Positions 54,901 to 64,000 of a stretch of 64,000 nucleotides of DNA are shown one piece after another. The stretch covers positions 992,001-1,056,000 of the forward strand of contig JAZAYU010000172.1 in the NCBI GenBank assembly GCA_038501625.1, read 5' to 3'. Below the pieces are notes generated by a model, which searched no databases, was not told the DNA's origin, and saw nothing but the letters and a program-made list of their open reading frames with translations. A program made the translations under genes and the position numbers. Position 1 is the stretch's first letter, and every line of letters starts with the position of its first letter. The DNA comes from Corbicula japonica (lineage: Eukaryota > Mollusca > Bivalvia > Venerida > Cyrenidae).

Positions 54901-57526
54901 AAGTGCTGCAGTGCAACATGTGTTTATATAAATTGATTGCTGGGTCAATATCTAATTGAAATCGATATTTGTAGTAAGTTCAAGACTGGACATAAACATT
55001 AAATGTGTTTATTACCTAAAGATTTTCAGGAATCACAAGGTTATAAACCTGTTATCACTTTGTATTATGAGTCAATTAAAAATCAACTTTTTGCTATTTT
55101 TTAAATTCACCTACCGTATATCTTGAAAGTCTGATGATGAAATTTGTGAGGTGCCATATCATTCCTAGTGCTATTTCTAATCACAATACCATATATTTTG
55201 CAACACATGTTAAGTTCATATTTCAGTTTTGCAATAAGGTGAAACATAAACTAATTATGCCAACAAACAACTTATATCCACATTCAAATAATATTCTAAA
55301 CACTTTTAAAAAATGGATCCTTTTTCTTTGAATTTTACTTTACTCGTGGACCATTCTTATTTTTAGAGCTTTTGGGGGCAGAAATCTAATAAATAAACAG
55401 TAAACTGTGTAGACCATGACCCAACTGCATGGATGTTTAGTCAAATCAGGGTCTACATTCTCACCTGGATTTTTCTCGCCTGTTGATACATTCGGACTAT
55501 TCTGGGCTGAGGTACTCTTTGTGCTACTACTTGGGGAGCTGAAGCAACTTCCGACCTCCGAGGCAGTGTCCGTACTCTCACTACTCGGGCCTGGTGACAC
55601 TACAAACTTTGTCTCTATCGTCAGCGGCTTTGTAACATCTGTGGTTGATGCTGTTGTTGGAACAATAGTTGAGACACCTTCTGAGTCAGATCCCACTGAA
55701 ATCTGCACCTCCATTCCTTCATTCACAGATGTCTGTGTATTGTCAATACTGAATGGCTTTATATCACCCTGTGATACTGTTTTAACATCAACTTGTGATG
55801 TCACTGTTATATCATCTTGAGAAGTCACAAATTCTGACTTAGGCGGGATCCCCACCACATCAACTTGTATTGCACTACTTCTATTCACAGTTTCACTCTG
55901 AGATCCTAGCACAGATTTTTCAGGTTTGACATCCATGTCATCTTCAGTTAAATCAATCACATCAGAACGTGGCTCAGCGACTGCTTCTGCAGAATATAGT
56001 TTATTTCTACATTACGAGTCATTTAATCCTTTACTCCATATACATGTATGGGGTGCATCACGGGAAAAAGTACATTCGGACATTTGATGTCAATTCATGA
56101 AATGATGTCAAGACATTGAGCAGACGACATTAATGCATTTAGCGGTAAAAAAAAACAATTTCAACGTAAAAATGTGTAATAAAATCACTATTTTGGTACA
56201 AGAAAATAGCATATAGTTGTAAGTTCTTTCTAAATGTAGTAACAACTAAAATGTCACAAAATATGACCAAAGGTACAATTTTCTGTGGCATGCCCCATAT
56301 AACTTATAAGCATTTTACATGTAGCAACCAGTGCAGATCCAGATCAGCCAACACATCCCTGCCATCAGATCTGGATCTGCACTGGTTGCATCTTGGTCAG
56401 AAATTGGCTAATAAATCTAAAAGGAACAGTGTAGATCCTATCAGATGGCAAGGTTGTAATGGCTGATCTGGATCTACACTGTCTACCCATCTGATAAAGG
56501 CATATACTTTATGGGATATCGCATTTATCCAATGGGTGAACAGTGTAGATCCAGATAAGACAGCACATCTCATTAGGATCTACACTGTATTTGATTCAAT
56601 AGGTTATTCTGACCAAGAAGCACAGAGAAGATCCTGATCAGATGTGCTAGCTGATTTGGATCTATAAAATTCACACATGCAATGAAAAAACATTTGTTTT
56701 TTATTGTTCTCAAAATGACAAATATAAATTAACCATTGATTCCACAATCAAGGGTTAATTTATATTTGTCATTTTGAGAACAATAAAAAAACAAATGTTT
56801 TTCTTAATAAATAATACTTATCACTGTACTTACAACTTTAAACACTTAAAACTGTGTCAAAACTGTGTTCTCACTGAGACTGACTTGCAATTAGAGCACA
56901 GTCATCATACAATACAAACTGTATGATGTTATATTACAATTACCATAACACATAACTGTTTTCTCATTACGACTGGATCTACACTGATCCCTATTGCATA
57001 AAAATGCGTAAATATGGAGGAAAGGGTTATCGCACAGCTACCATAAAACAAGGCAGATATGATTTTCCAGAAATAAAGTAAATGGGTGATCAGTTAAACA
57101 CTTGTGTCACCCTCTGGTGCTGTGTCGGAATAAAAATGCACAAAAAGGGGCATAACTCAATCAAAAGTAACCTTGACCTAAAGAACTTGGCATCATCAAG
57201 AGTGTGTTGTCATAAGCAAGAAGTGTCATGAAAAAATGGCAAATTTAGAGCCAACGTTAAGTTTTCGTGACTGACAGATGGACGGACATAGCTATCCCTA
57301 TGTATCGCTTTTCGCTAAAGGGCGACACAAAAAATAACACCACTTTAGGCTCTATTTATTCCTTACCAACAGGTATTTCAGATGTACTTTGTTTCCGTAT
57401 ATGTCCAGGGTTATCTGTTTCCATAGCAACAGTAATGGGCGGAGTTAACGGACCATGCTTGTTTACAACAGCCAGACATTTCTCTTTCTCAGCAGTGGTG
57501 ATATTGGGGTTGGTAACTTTAACCAT
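51772..57526 (-). CDS. BAP1: BAP1 nuclear deubiquitinase, C-terminal part (5 exons)
   Basis: BAP1 (calypso in flies) removes ubiquitin from histone H2A with ASXL partners in the nucleus. Visible exons in coding order: 57526-57367, 55986-55465, 54473-54382, 53324-53232, 51975-51772, all GT-AG with agreeing phases (1, 1, 0, 0). The last two exons encode [13 protein letters not shown] and then [21 protein letters not shown], which match the C-terminal coiled coil and ULD of BAP1 (human has [21 protein letters not shown]), ending in a basic tail [11 protein letters not shown] that fits a nuclear or DNA-binding signal. The long exon has [11 protein letters not shown], also conserved in BAP1. The UCH catalytic domain and the HCF-1-binding motif were not found and should lie beyond the right edge. 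Confidence 0.92.
52060..52255. mobile_element. TTTCGCGGG-type short element, second copy
   Basis: ATTTTTGCGTATTTCGCG at the left and CCCTGCGAAATTACTTTAT at the right, sharing the GCGCGAATT and ATGCCC words with 9318-9521. Confidence 0.6.
52256..52755. mobile_element. GCCAATAT-rich inverted-repeat element
   Basis: AATATTGGCGGTGG and the CCAATATAAAACACCGC words at the left recur inverted near 52640-52740 (GCGCCAATATATGACC, CTGCCAATATTAAGCGC). Two direct AATAAAAATCCTCGCAATTT units sit inside. Confidence 0.5.
52983..53170. mobile_element. CAGTGAAATC-ended inverted-repeat element
   Basis: TACAGTGAAATCTCTCTATT at the left, CAGGGTTTTACTATTA at the right, in the last BAP1 intron and ending about 60 bases from the coiled-coil exon. 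Confidence 0.7.
53232..53324 (-). CDS. BAP1: BAP1 coiled-coil exon
   Basis: 31 codons, phase 0 both sides; acceptor TGTATTTTAG, donor TACAAG then GTAGAA. Leucines and charges in [19 protein letters not shown] form a coiled coil. Its 5' edge and acceptor are the source of the array at 53316-54245. Confidence 0.93.
53316..54245 (-). repeat. 45-bp tandem array of the BAP1 coiled-coil exon acceptor
   Basis: About twenty units fill this intron. On the coding strand each reads roughly ATTGTATTCTAG then GATCTGATTGC, a TTACTGAAGAAT part and TTAAAGAAT, that is a splice acceptor followed by a copy of the exon start (DLIALLKN). The units between about 53850 and 54240 are the most regular at 45 bases; those near the exon are more diverged. 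In the exon frame every unit ends in TAG. Another frame is open for 181 codons (repeating [15 protein letters not shown]), which I regard as a by-product. Confidence 0.92.
54382..54473 (-). CDS. BAP1: BAP1 linker exon
   Basis: 92 bases, phase 1 in, phase 0 out (CCAAAG then GTGAGA). Basic-serine linker [10 protein letters not shown], ending GFRPK, which leads into the coiled coil. Confidence 0.85.
55465..55986 (-). CDS. BAP1: BAP1 long low-complexity exon with a SUMO-binding-like motif
   Basis: 522 bases, phase 1 in and out (AATCCAG then GTGAGA). Mostly disordered, serine/threonine-rich. It begins with DVIDLTEDD, a textbook SUMO-interacting motif (hydrophobic core plus acidic flank). Near the end [17 protein letters not shown] matches a conserved BAP1 stretch. 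The repeated TSQ-D-I/V-T words (residues about 55-75) look like an internal duplication. Confidence 0.9.
56048..56301. mobile_element. GGGGC-ended inverted-repeat element in a BAP1 intron
   Basis: ATGGGGTGCATCACGGGAAAAA at the left, TTTCTGTGGCATGCCCCATAT at the right. Confidence 0.75.
56308..56695. mobile_element. two piggyBac-like palindromes side by side
   Basis: 56308-56515 and 56521-56695 each contain the paired GATCCAGATCAGCC and TGATCTGGATCTACACTG words of the TTAA element, but the CCCTTTCCTCC ends are eroded. Confidence 0.6.
56685..56802. repeat. near-perfect 50-bp palindrome
   Basis: The arm 56685-56734 (with CATTTGTTTTTTATTGTTC and ATAAATTAACC) is repeated inverted at 56753-56802, with an 18-base loop. 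Confidence 0.9.
56971..57030. mobile_element. end fragment of the piggyBac-like element
   Basis: GGATCTACACTGATCCC, TGCATAAAAATGCG, and TATGGAGGAAAGGGTTA form the right end only. Confidence 0.65.
57092..57340 (+). repeat. single diverged unit of a mollusc-type GGACGGAC repeat
   Basis: CACTTGTGTCACCCTCTGG, AAAAGGGGCATAACTCAA and CTGACAGATGGACGGACATAG, ending near AGGGCGACA. Related in style to the arrays at 43380 and 49855. Confidence 0.5.
57367..57526 (-). CDS. BAP1: BAP1 upstream linker exon
   Basis: 160 bases after the acceptor GTGTTTTAG, phase 0 in, phase 1 out (CTGTTG then GTAAGG). It encodes [30 protein letters not shown] and [11 protein letters not shown]. Placed in BAP1 by orientation, phase and position; the sequence itself is not diagnostic. 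The leading ATG is internal and not a start. Confidence 0.75.
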
Positions 57527-57588
57527 CTAAAACACAAATAATAAAAGTCAAACACTCCAAAACCAAGAGGTACAGAGTGGCTTTACTG

Positions 57589-57731
57589 TGTCCAAGGCAA
57601 TTTAAACTGAAATTGAAGACCAATCACTGATCTCAGCAATCTGATTGGTTGAAATTGAACACAGTCTCAAAACTGACCAATGGGAAGAATGAGATCTGAG
57701 ACTGGTTTCCATACTCAGTTTGGTTAACATG
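57589..57731 (+). mobile_element. strongly diverged palindromic element
   Basis: TGTCCAAGGCAATTTAAACTG at the left and CTGGTTTCCATACTCAGTTTGG at the right; the middle is rearranged. Confidence 0.6.
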
Positions 57732-57801
57732 GTATCAAATACAATCATGCAGCAATATGCAGTGTCAAAGAAGGGTCAGGGCACAATGATCAGCAGGTCC
57801 T

Positions 57802-57947
57802 TTAACCCTTTCCTCTATAGACACACCTTTATTGCATGGGCGAACAGTGTAGATCCAGATCAGCCAGCACATCAGATATGCTGGCTGATCTGGATCTACA
57901 CTGGTCGCACATGTGTAAAAATGCTTATTTAAGGGGGAAAGGGTTAA
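57802..57947. mobile_element. short piggyBac-like palindrome
   Basis: TTAACCCTTTCCTCTATAG to GGGGGAAAGGGTTAA; only one inner palindrome remains, so a deletion derivative of about 146 bases. Confidence 0.8.
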
Positions 57948-58094
57948 CAGAGCTTAAATGTACATCAGTTCTTTGCTAAGTTTCTGTGGTGTGCATGGTT
58001 AATATTAATTATTTGTATTTGTTTAAAAGAAGGCACTACTAAAATGGACCTTATCATATTTTGAAAATTTCAAAGGTAAATTTTCATTAAGCCT

Positions 58095-58260
58095 TTACTC
58101 GATCTATACAAGTTTTATCATTTGGGAGAACAATGTAAATCCAAATCAGCCAGGAGATGGTGGCGTCTGATCAGTATCTAAAATGTTGGCTTCCTGGTCA
58201 GATATGAGATTTGATATCCTGATTAAACTGCACAGATGTTCAGGCTGATCTAGAACTACA
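58095..58260. mobile_element. diverged piggyBac-like element, right end interrupted
   Basis: AGCCTTTACTCGATCTATAC, AACAATGTAAATCCAAATCAGCC and GGCTGATCTAGAACTACACTG; the last word runs into the palindromic element at 58264, whose CTG duplication lies in it. Confidence 0.6.
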
Positions 58261-58263
58261 CTG

Positions 58264-58400
58264 TGCCCAAGGTTATAAAACTGAGCATGGAAACCAGTCT
58301 CAAATCTCAAGCATCTGATTGGCTGAAATGGCGACCAGTCGCCAATCAGATGCTTGAGATTTGAGACTGGTTTCAAATCTCAGCTTTATAACCTTCAGTC
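58264..58400 (+). mobile_element. palindromic Harbinger-like element with CTG target duplication
   Basis: Nearly full length (a few centre bases lost), flanked by CTG at 58261-58263 and 58401-58403, inserted into the end of a piggyBac-like element. Confidence 0.88.
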
Positions 58401-58494
58401 CTGGTTATCCGTGGGATAAACGTCATATCCATGGAAATAATGGTTAAACTTGTAATATTTCATTTGGATAGTCCTGCTTTAGATCTAAATATAT

Positions 58495-58924
58495 CCAGTG
58501 AAACCCTGCCATCAAGACCACCTTTGGGAAATAGTGGTCTACTATCTGTCTTAACCCTTTCCTCCATATATACGCATTTTTACGCATGTGCGACCAGTGT
58601 AGATCCAGGTCAGCTGGCACATCCATGCCATCTGATCAGGATCTGCAATGGTTGATTTTGGTCAGAAATAACCTAAAGAATCAAAAGGCGAACAGTGCAG
58701 ATCCTGATCAGATGGCACGGATGTGCCGGCTGATCTCAAATGGCACAGATTTGCCGGCTGATCTGGATCTGCACTATTCGCCCATGCAATAAAGGTGTGT
58801 CTATGGAGGAAAGGGTTAATGGTATTAAATTTTTTCAAAGTTAAATAACTTTTAAACTGTAAAAGTGGTCTTATTATTGGTAGTTGGTCTTAATTTTCAG
58901 GTGGTCTTTATTAGGAGTTTTATA
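58495..58924. mobile_element. CAGTGAAACC element split by a piggyBac-like element
   Basis: CCAGTGAAACCCTGCCATC with GTGGTCTACTATC to the left of 58551, and GTGGTCTTATTATTGG to GTCTTTATTAGGAGTTTTAT to the right of 58819, form one element when the insert is removed. Confidence 0.8.
58551..58819. mobile_element. piggyBac-like palindrome, nested, with TTAA on both sides
   Basis: TTAACCCTTTCCTCCATATA to TATGGAGGAAAGGGTTAA, about 269 bases, with four inner GATCCAGGTCAGC or TGATCAGGATCTGC blocks and a small internal duplication (GGCACGGATGTGCCGGCTG). Confidence 0.88.
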
Positions 58925-59122
58925 AACTAACACAAATAACTATATCAAAACCTTTGTGTCAACTTAAAAACTATTTAATTGATTAATGAAGAAAGCTCTA
59001 TTCTATTAAAACACTATTCAGTCTAAGAAAATGATGTTTTACAACAACAGTGTAAAATCTGAATAATTTGTGAATATGTAAAGAAAAACATGATGTTCTT
59101 TGAATATACTAAACAAAACTTA

Positions 59123-59314
59123 TTAACCTTTTCCTCCACATAGACAAGTTTTACTGCAAGATCCATGCCATCTGATCACAGGATCTAGACTGCTTTACTT
59201 TCTGGTCAGAAATAATCTAATGAATCTAAAAGAAAACGGTCTATATCCATATCAAGGTTTCAAACTACATGGATATGCAGGATGATCTGAATCCACATGG
59301 GTTGCACTTTGGAT
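59123..59314. mobile_element. diverged piggyBac-like element
   Basis: TTAACCTTTTCCTCCACATAG at the left and eroded inner blocks; the right end abuts the next copy at 59315. Confidence 0.65.
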
Positions 59315-59556
59315 TTAACCCTTTCCTCCATAAATATGCATTTTAACGCATGTGTGACCAGTGTAGATCCAGATCAGCCAGCATATCCATGCTGTCTGAT
59401 CAGGATCTGCACTGGTTGCATTTTGGTCAGAGACAATCTAATGAATCAAAAAGCGAACAGTTTAGATCCTGATCAAGTGGCACGGATGTGCCAGCTGATC
59501 TGGATCTAAACTGTTCGCCCTCGCAAAAAAGGTGTATCTATGGAGGATAGGATTAA
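59315..59556. mobile_element. piggyBac-like palindrome with TTAA
   Basis: TTAACCCTTTCCTCCATAAA to TATGGAGGATAGGATTAA, 242 bases, well preserved. Confidence 0.88.
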
Positions 59557-59841
59557 ACCATACCCAAGAAGTAATTAAACCATACCCAAGAAGTAATTGG
59601 TTATTAATTCTTTTATTTGATATTGCTGATAACAGACATTTCAGAAGATTTGATTGTCTCTGAAGAAATCATAGATTGCCAGCTGGTATATATTTTTTAG
59701 CGAAATTAAAATGTTTAATGATTATTTACTTATATACAAAAAACTTTTTATGTTAATCCTGGGCTGACAAAATCATGATGTAAAACATCAAACATAAAAA
59801 CTGGGGTTGGCAAATATAACAGAACTAAAACCAACACTTTT

Positions 59842-60359
59842 AAGTCCTTCATAGATACGCCTTTATCACAGCCCATGTGTGCCACCTGATCAAGATCCTC
59901 ACTGTTCACTTCATTCGCAGGGCTTTTTTTTCAGTCAATTTTATGGCCTATATTCGGTCATGTTCCCAATGGCAAAACATATACTTTTTACCCAATCAGA
60001 GAAAAGAAAAATTCCTAATTGTATTTATACAAAAATTTCTGTCAAAAAAACTGCATTACCTGACTATATAATTAATAAAATATTATAGCTTGTTTGTATA
60101 TCAGACATCATTTGTTTCTTAACTCCAGAAATTATTGAAACTTTAAATTATGTGTAAAGCTTTTTATTCCCCAAAAAATTTCTGGCAAAACGAAGCAAAA
60201 TTTTATAATTCCAGGAGTGTGGTTCATGTTCTCAAAATGGTGAAAAAAAAGCCCTGGTTTGGGTTTTTCTGACTAAATAGTGAAGAATGTTGATCGAGAT
60301 CAGCCAGCACATCTGTTAACTCATGTTATAAAAGGCATGTATATGGAGTAAAGAGATAA
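59842..60359. mobile_element. possible piggyBac-like element split by other DNA
   Basis: 59842-59915 (CCTTCATAGATACGCC, CACCTGATCAAGATCC) and 60281-60359 (GATCGAGATCAGCCAGCAC, GTATATGGAGTAAAGAG) look like two halves of one element around about 365 unrelated bases. Confidence 0.4.
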
Positions 60360-60707
60360 GGAATAAAACATAACCAGTTGACCTTTTGTCATGTACAGAC
60401 AAATAAGTATCTGATGGTACATACAAATGAACATCTTGTGAAAGCTGATAATGCTTGCTATCATTTTGCAGCAAAGAGTTTTGCACAAATAATACAGTAT
60501 GCAAGCATTTTTCTGTTAACGTTAAGAATTATAGTGTGGCAGATTTGGGTTGGAAAGAGTAAAAGAAAGTTGCAATGAAATTTGGCACACGTGGGAAAAA
60601 AGGTAAAGTTATGTCCCAGTATAGTTTGTTTTAATTCATATCCCTTATATTAAATATATTAACGAATTCCTCAAATTTATGGAAAAGCCCTTGTGATAAA
60701 GAAAAAA

Positions 60708-60813
60708 CAAAAACAGTGTAGATCCTGATCAGACAGCAGGGATGTGCCAGCTGATCTGAATCTACACTATTCACCCACCCAACAAAGGTGTATTTATGGA
60801 TAAAATGGGTTAA
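60708..60813. mobile_element. right half of a piggyBac-like element
   Basis: AACAGTGTAGATCCTGATCAG to TATGGATAAAATGGGTTAAA. Confidence 0.7.
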
Positions 60814-60934
60814 AGAATATACCTATCTGAATATCCTTATCTCAAAGAATAAAACCTTTTTGTGGTCTTAAAATATAAAGCTTTTATGCCATCTTTAAGA
60901 ATAAAGTTTTTCTCTGACCTTAGTGAACAAGAGA

Positions 60935-61610
60935 CCGTTGATGACAGGTGATGCTCCTCAAATGGGTACTTAATTGCAAAAATGGTTAGTTATATAACTA
61001 TTGAGGTGAATTTTGAAAATGGTGTAGTGCTATCAAGTCAGACATAATCCAACCTTAGCATGACACATCATCTCATTATGGTGATAATTTCTGTAATTTT
61101 CAATAATTTTTAAAATCTGAATTCAAATAACAAAGTTATGGGCCGGACACGATGGTGCTTCAAGGTCATGCTGTGACCTTGATCTTCAGGGAAGCAACCC
61201 AAATGTTGCATGTTACACTTCGTCTCAAATGGTGATCATTTCTGTGAAATAATTTTAAAATTCAACTTTAAATAAAACAGTTATGGGCCAGACACGATGT
61301 TGCAACACGGTCATTCTGTGACCTTGACCTTCAAGGTAGCGACCAAAAAGTTGTGTACAACATGTTGTCTCCATGTAGTGATCATTTCTGTGAAATAATT
61401 TTAAAATCAAACTTCAAATAAAACAGTTATAGGCTGGACATGATGTAGCAACAAAGTCATGCTGTCTTAATATGGTGAATATTTCTGTGAAATAATTAAA
61501 AAAATCCAACTTCAAATTTAAAAGTTTTGGGCCAGACACAAATGTGGGACATTCGGTCAGACTGACAACCCAGCAACTGAATGCTCCCGCAAATTTCTAC
61601 TGGGAGCATA
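60935..61610 (+). repeat. second tandem array with AGGTCA half-sites
   Basis: Same border and unit words as 49855-50520 (GGTGATGCTCC, TTCAAGGTCATGCTGTGACC, TGTGAAATAATTTTAAAAT, TTATGGGCC), three to four units of about 145 bases, more diverged. It ends ATGCTCCCGCAAATTTC. Confidence 0.8.
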
Positions 61611-62175
61611 ATTAAGCCTAGTGAGCGAATAATGATGTTCTTCTTTACTAAAAATAAACAAATTCTGCTGTTTTATAGAACCAAGCTTTCCCTGCTGTTT
61701 TACAGAATAAAGCCTTGCTGCTGTTTGATAGAACTACGCATTTCTGCTGTTTTTAAAGGTCAAGTGAATTCAAGCGATGGCAAAAAGCTGTCCTGATTAC
61801 ACAAAAGTAGAGAACACAGTAAACAGATATAATTCATATCTATATGTTACAAACATTTTTCTAAAAATGTTTAGCAAGTCAATCATTTAGATAATCTCTT
61901 CATTAACATGTATTCTGTAATTTCTGGATGTGGCTATTGCTGTTATGGATATTTCTTTTTTAATATTAACATTTGGATTATCAATTCTGAATTTATAGAA
62001 TCGTGGTAAACTTCAGGAAACCTATAAATATATATACTATTAACTTTTTTAATTATTAAATAATGCAAATCCACTCCCAAATAGGTCTTTATGACATTTA
62101 CAGTCTGGTCAGACCAGCTTAATTTGACCTTCAGTTGTTTTTTTATCCAATGAAATTTGGTGTTATTATCATTAA

Positions 62176-62311
62176 GATCATAAAACAAAAACTTGAGTCC
62201 AGTCTGAGATCTCAAGGAACTGATTGGATGAAATGAAGACTAGTCTCCATTTAAGCCAATCAGATTATTCAGATCTCAGACTGGTCTCCAACCTTAGTTA
62301 AATGATATTTG
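62176..62311. mobile_element. diverged palindromic element (ATCATAAAAC subfamily)
   Basis: AAGATCATAAAACAAAAACTTG at the left and CTCAGACTGGTCTCCAACC at the right. Confidence 0.7.
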
Positions 62312-62621
62312 ACTGTACTTGCCATTTAAACTTCTTTAAATATGAGATATTCTATTATTGGTGTTTCAGGACAATTACCATTTACTGCCCATTCTTTATT
62401 TATTTTCATCGGTTACTAATTTTTGTTTATCTGATGGGTAGATATATAGTATGAATTAAAGACATAAAGATGTCACTAACAAACAACAGCAATATATAGG
62501 AAATAATCTTGAAAAAAGCCTTAAATTTGTTGGTTTTCTATAGTTCAGTCTTTCCATCTTTTATTTCAAACATTAGTCATAGGATACAACGTATGTGGTG
62601 AAATAAACCTTTAACATGTAA

Positions 62622-62780
62622 ATTCTTATCAGAATCTTCACTGTTCACTTCTCTGTCAGAAAATCCTAAAGAATCTTAAAGCCAAGTGTTGATCCAGATC
62701 AGCCTGCTCATCTGTCCAGTCTGATCTGGATCTAAAATAGTGGCTCAAGTGATATAAGTATCAATGCAGTTATGGGTTAA
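62622..62780. mobile_element. eroded piggyBac-like element
   Basis: CACTGTTCACTTCTCTGTCAG, GTTGATCCAGATCAGCCTGC and CTGATCTGGATCTAAAA; the right edge is GGGTTAA. Confidence 0.6.
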
Positions 62781-63280
62781 GAATGGGTGAAACCATTTAA
62801 ACTTTCAGAGCTGACAGTCTGGGTAGCAAATGGTAAAGACCTTGGTCATCAAACACTGATAACTGGTATAACCTTAATTAAAAGAAAAGAGAAATTCCAT
62901 TCATTTACACTTGCATAAACCTACAAAATAATTGGCCAATATTTTTAAATCACCACCAGAAAATAAATATATATCCTGAAGAAATAACATTTAAAGGAAA
63001 AACATGAACTTAATAGAAAATGCAGAGCTGTCCCTAACTTTTGGTAACTTAAGAAGTGAAGTATATTTCTTAAAATCTGGCTCGTTCCATTTGCTGTTTG
63101 GGTGTTTGTTTAAAATTATTGACAACAATTTAAAGAAAACATTGTAGACACTGATCTGACAGCAGCCTCATGTGTGGTCTACCCTACGTTTACACTGACT
63201 GTGAAGGTGACTTCGGTATCAAATAAGCATTTGTGTGTATTTTAGTGTGCCTATTTTTGTCCTTTCTACCTATATTCCTT

Positions 63281-63522
63281 GAACTCTTTCCTGTATAGAT
63301 ACACCTTTATTGCTAGGGCGAACAGTTTAGATCCAGATCAGCCAGCACATCCCTGCCGTCTGATCAGGACCTAAACTGTTCGCTTTTTGATTCATTAGGT
63401 TATTAAGTGACCAAAATGCAACCGGTGCAGATCCTGATCAGACGGCACGAATGTGCCGGCTGATCTGGATCTACACTGGTCGCACATGCTTAAAAATGTG
63501 TATATATCAAGGAAAGGGTTAA
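63281..63522. mobile_element. piggyBac-like palindrome
   Basis: Left end eroded (GAACTCTTTCCTGTATAG), right end AAGGAAAGGGTTAA; inner blocks intact. Confidence 0.8.
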
Positions 63523-63806
63523 TATTTTACTGTTTGCATAAAAGATACCAATTAGGGACCGCCCTGATATTGAGATCTGCAATTCATACAGAAATTAAAC
63601 TTACAATCCAACAATTCAAGAAAATAACAAATAGCTGTGAAAAAGATGTGAACATTTATACTTTTTAAAAATGCACAAATCATATTAAACTAGTATGACT
63701 CTATGAGGAAGACATGAAAAATCATATCTTAAAGTAAAAGCTATTTTGGTACAACTGCGTAAAGAATAAAAAACAATGAGTGAAATTCTAAGGATGTACA
63801 AACTCA

Positions 63807-64000
63807 TTAACCCTTTCCTCCATAAATACACATTTTACGCATGTGCAACCAGTGTAGATCCAGATCAGCCGGTACATCCATGTCGTCTGATCAGGATCTG
63901 CACTGCCACATTTTGGTCAGAGATAACCTCATGAATCAAAAAGCGAACAGTTTAGATCCTTATCAGATGGCACAGATGTGACAGCTAATCTGGATCTAAA
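63807..64000. mobile_element. piggyBac-like palindrome cut by the window edge
   Basis: TTAACCCTTTCCTCCATAAA at the left; the right end lies beyond 64000. Confidence 0.85.

Larger units (their letters stand above)
57527..64000. other. probable BAP1 intron filled with small elements
   Basis: No UCH-domain exon was found on the minus strand. The sequence is almost wholly small inverted-repeat elements and arrays. The intron runs off the right edge if the gene continues there. Confidence 0.6.

Noticed and set aside
55416..55820. 134-codon plus-strand open frame
   Set aside because: It is the antisense of the long BAP1 exon, which has matching splice sites, phases and conserved BAP1 words on the minus strand.
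57527..64000. UCH catalytic exons of BAP1 on the minus strand
   Set aside because: I looked for the catalytic cysteine, histidine and conserved linker words and found none; the stretch is nearly all small elements, so the exons are expected outside the window.

Overview
The window is eukaryotic and most likely from a bivalve mollusc. The genes are split by GT-AG introns, the non-coding DNA is AT-rich, and it is packed with short inverted-repeat elements, a tRNA-derived SINE and tandem arrays of types common in bivalve genomes. The taxon is inferred from protein character and repeat style; the sequence alone does not fix the species.

Three transcription units can be supported. (1) 17079-37138, plus strand: a complete MET/RON-type receptor tyrosine kinase. 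I rebuilt 19 coding exons with matching splice phases, giving about 1306 residues: signal peptide, sema, PSI, IPT repeats, one membrane segment, juxtamembrane region and tyrosine kinase. A second intact sema first exon (7998-8999) lies 8 kb upstream with the same phase-0 donor. Behind it lie a decayed third copy of the 3' end of that exon (9053-9578) and a possible relic of exon 2 (9837-9907). The locus therefore has a history of repeated tandem duplication at its 5' end. (2) 44447-47681, plus strand: a small three-exon gene of about 173 residues that I do not recognise, preceded by two CRE-like sites. (3) 57526-51772, minus strand: the last five visible exons of a BAP1 (calypso-type) nuclear deubiquitinase, including its C-terminal coiled coil, ULD-like end and basic tail. 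The catalytic UCH exons were not found and should lie beyond 64000.

The rest is repeat-rich. 1-7997 has no supported gene. 37139-44446 holds a minisatellite, a TTGCTGATA-rich tract, and a large foldback element carrying a pogo/Tigger-like element. 47682-51771 separates the convergent gene ends. 57527-64000 is probably BAP1 intron filled with small elements. The main families are: a palindromic element of about 145 bp with 3-bp CWG-type target duplications (Harbinger-like, about 18 copies); a TTAA-flanked palindromic element starting CCCTTTCCTCC (piggyBac-like, about ten copies); a CAGTGAAACC-ended element; a GGGGC-ended element; and a tRNA-like SINE.

The most unusual signal is that in both recognised genes the 5' edge of one exon, including the splice acceptor, has become a tandem array. 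In the MET-like gene the unit is exactly 33 bp, four working-looking acceptors are spaced at 33 bp, and the frame stays open across them. In BAP1 the unit is 45 bp, repeated about twenty times in the intron next to the coiled-coil exon, and each unit carries an in-frame TAG. The two arrays predict opposite results: optional 11-residue insertions in one gene, and truncation in the other.
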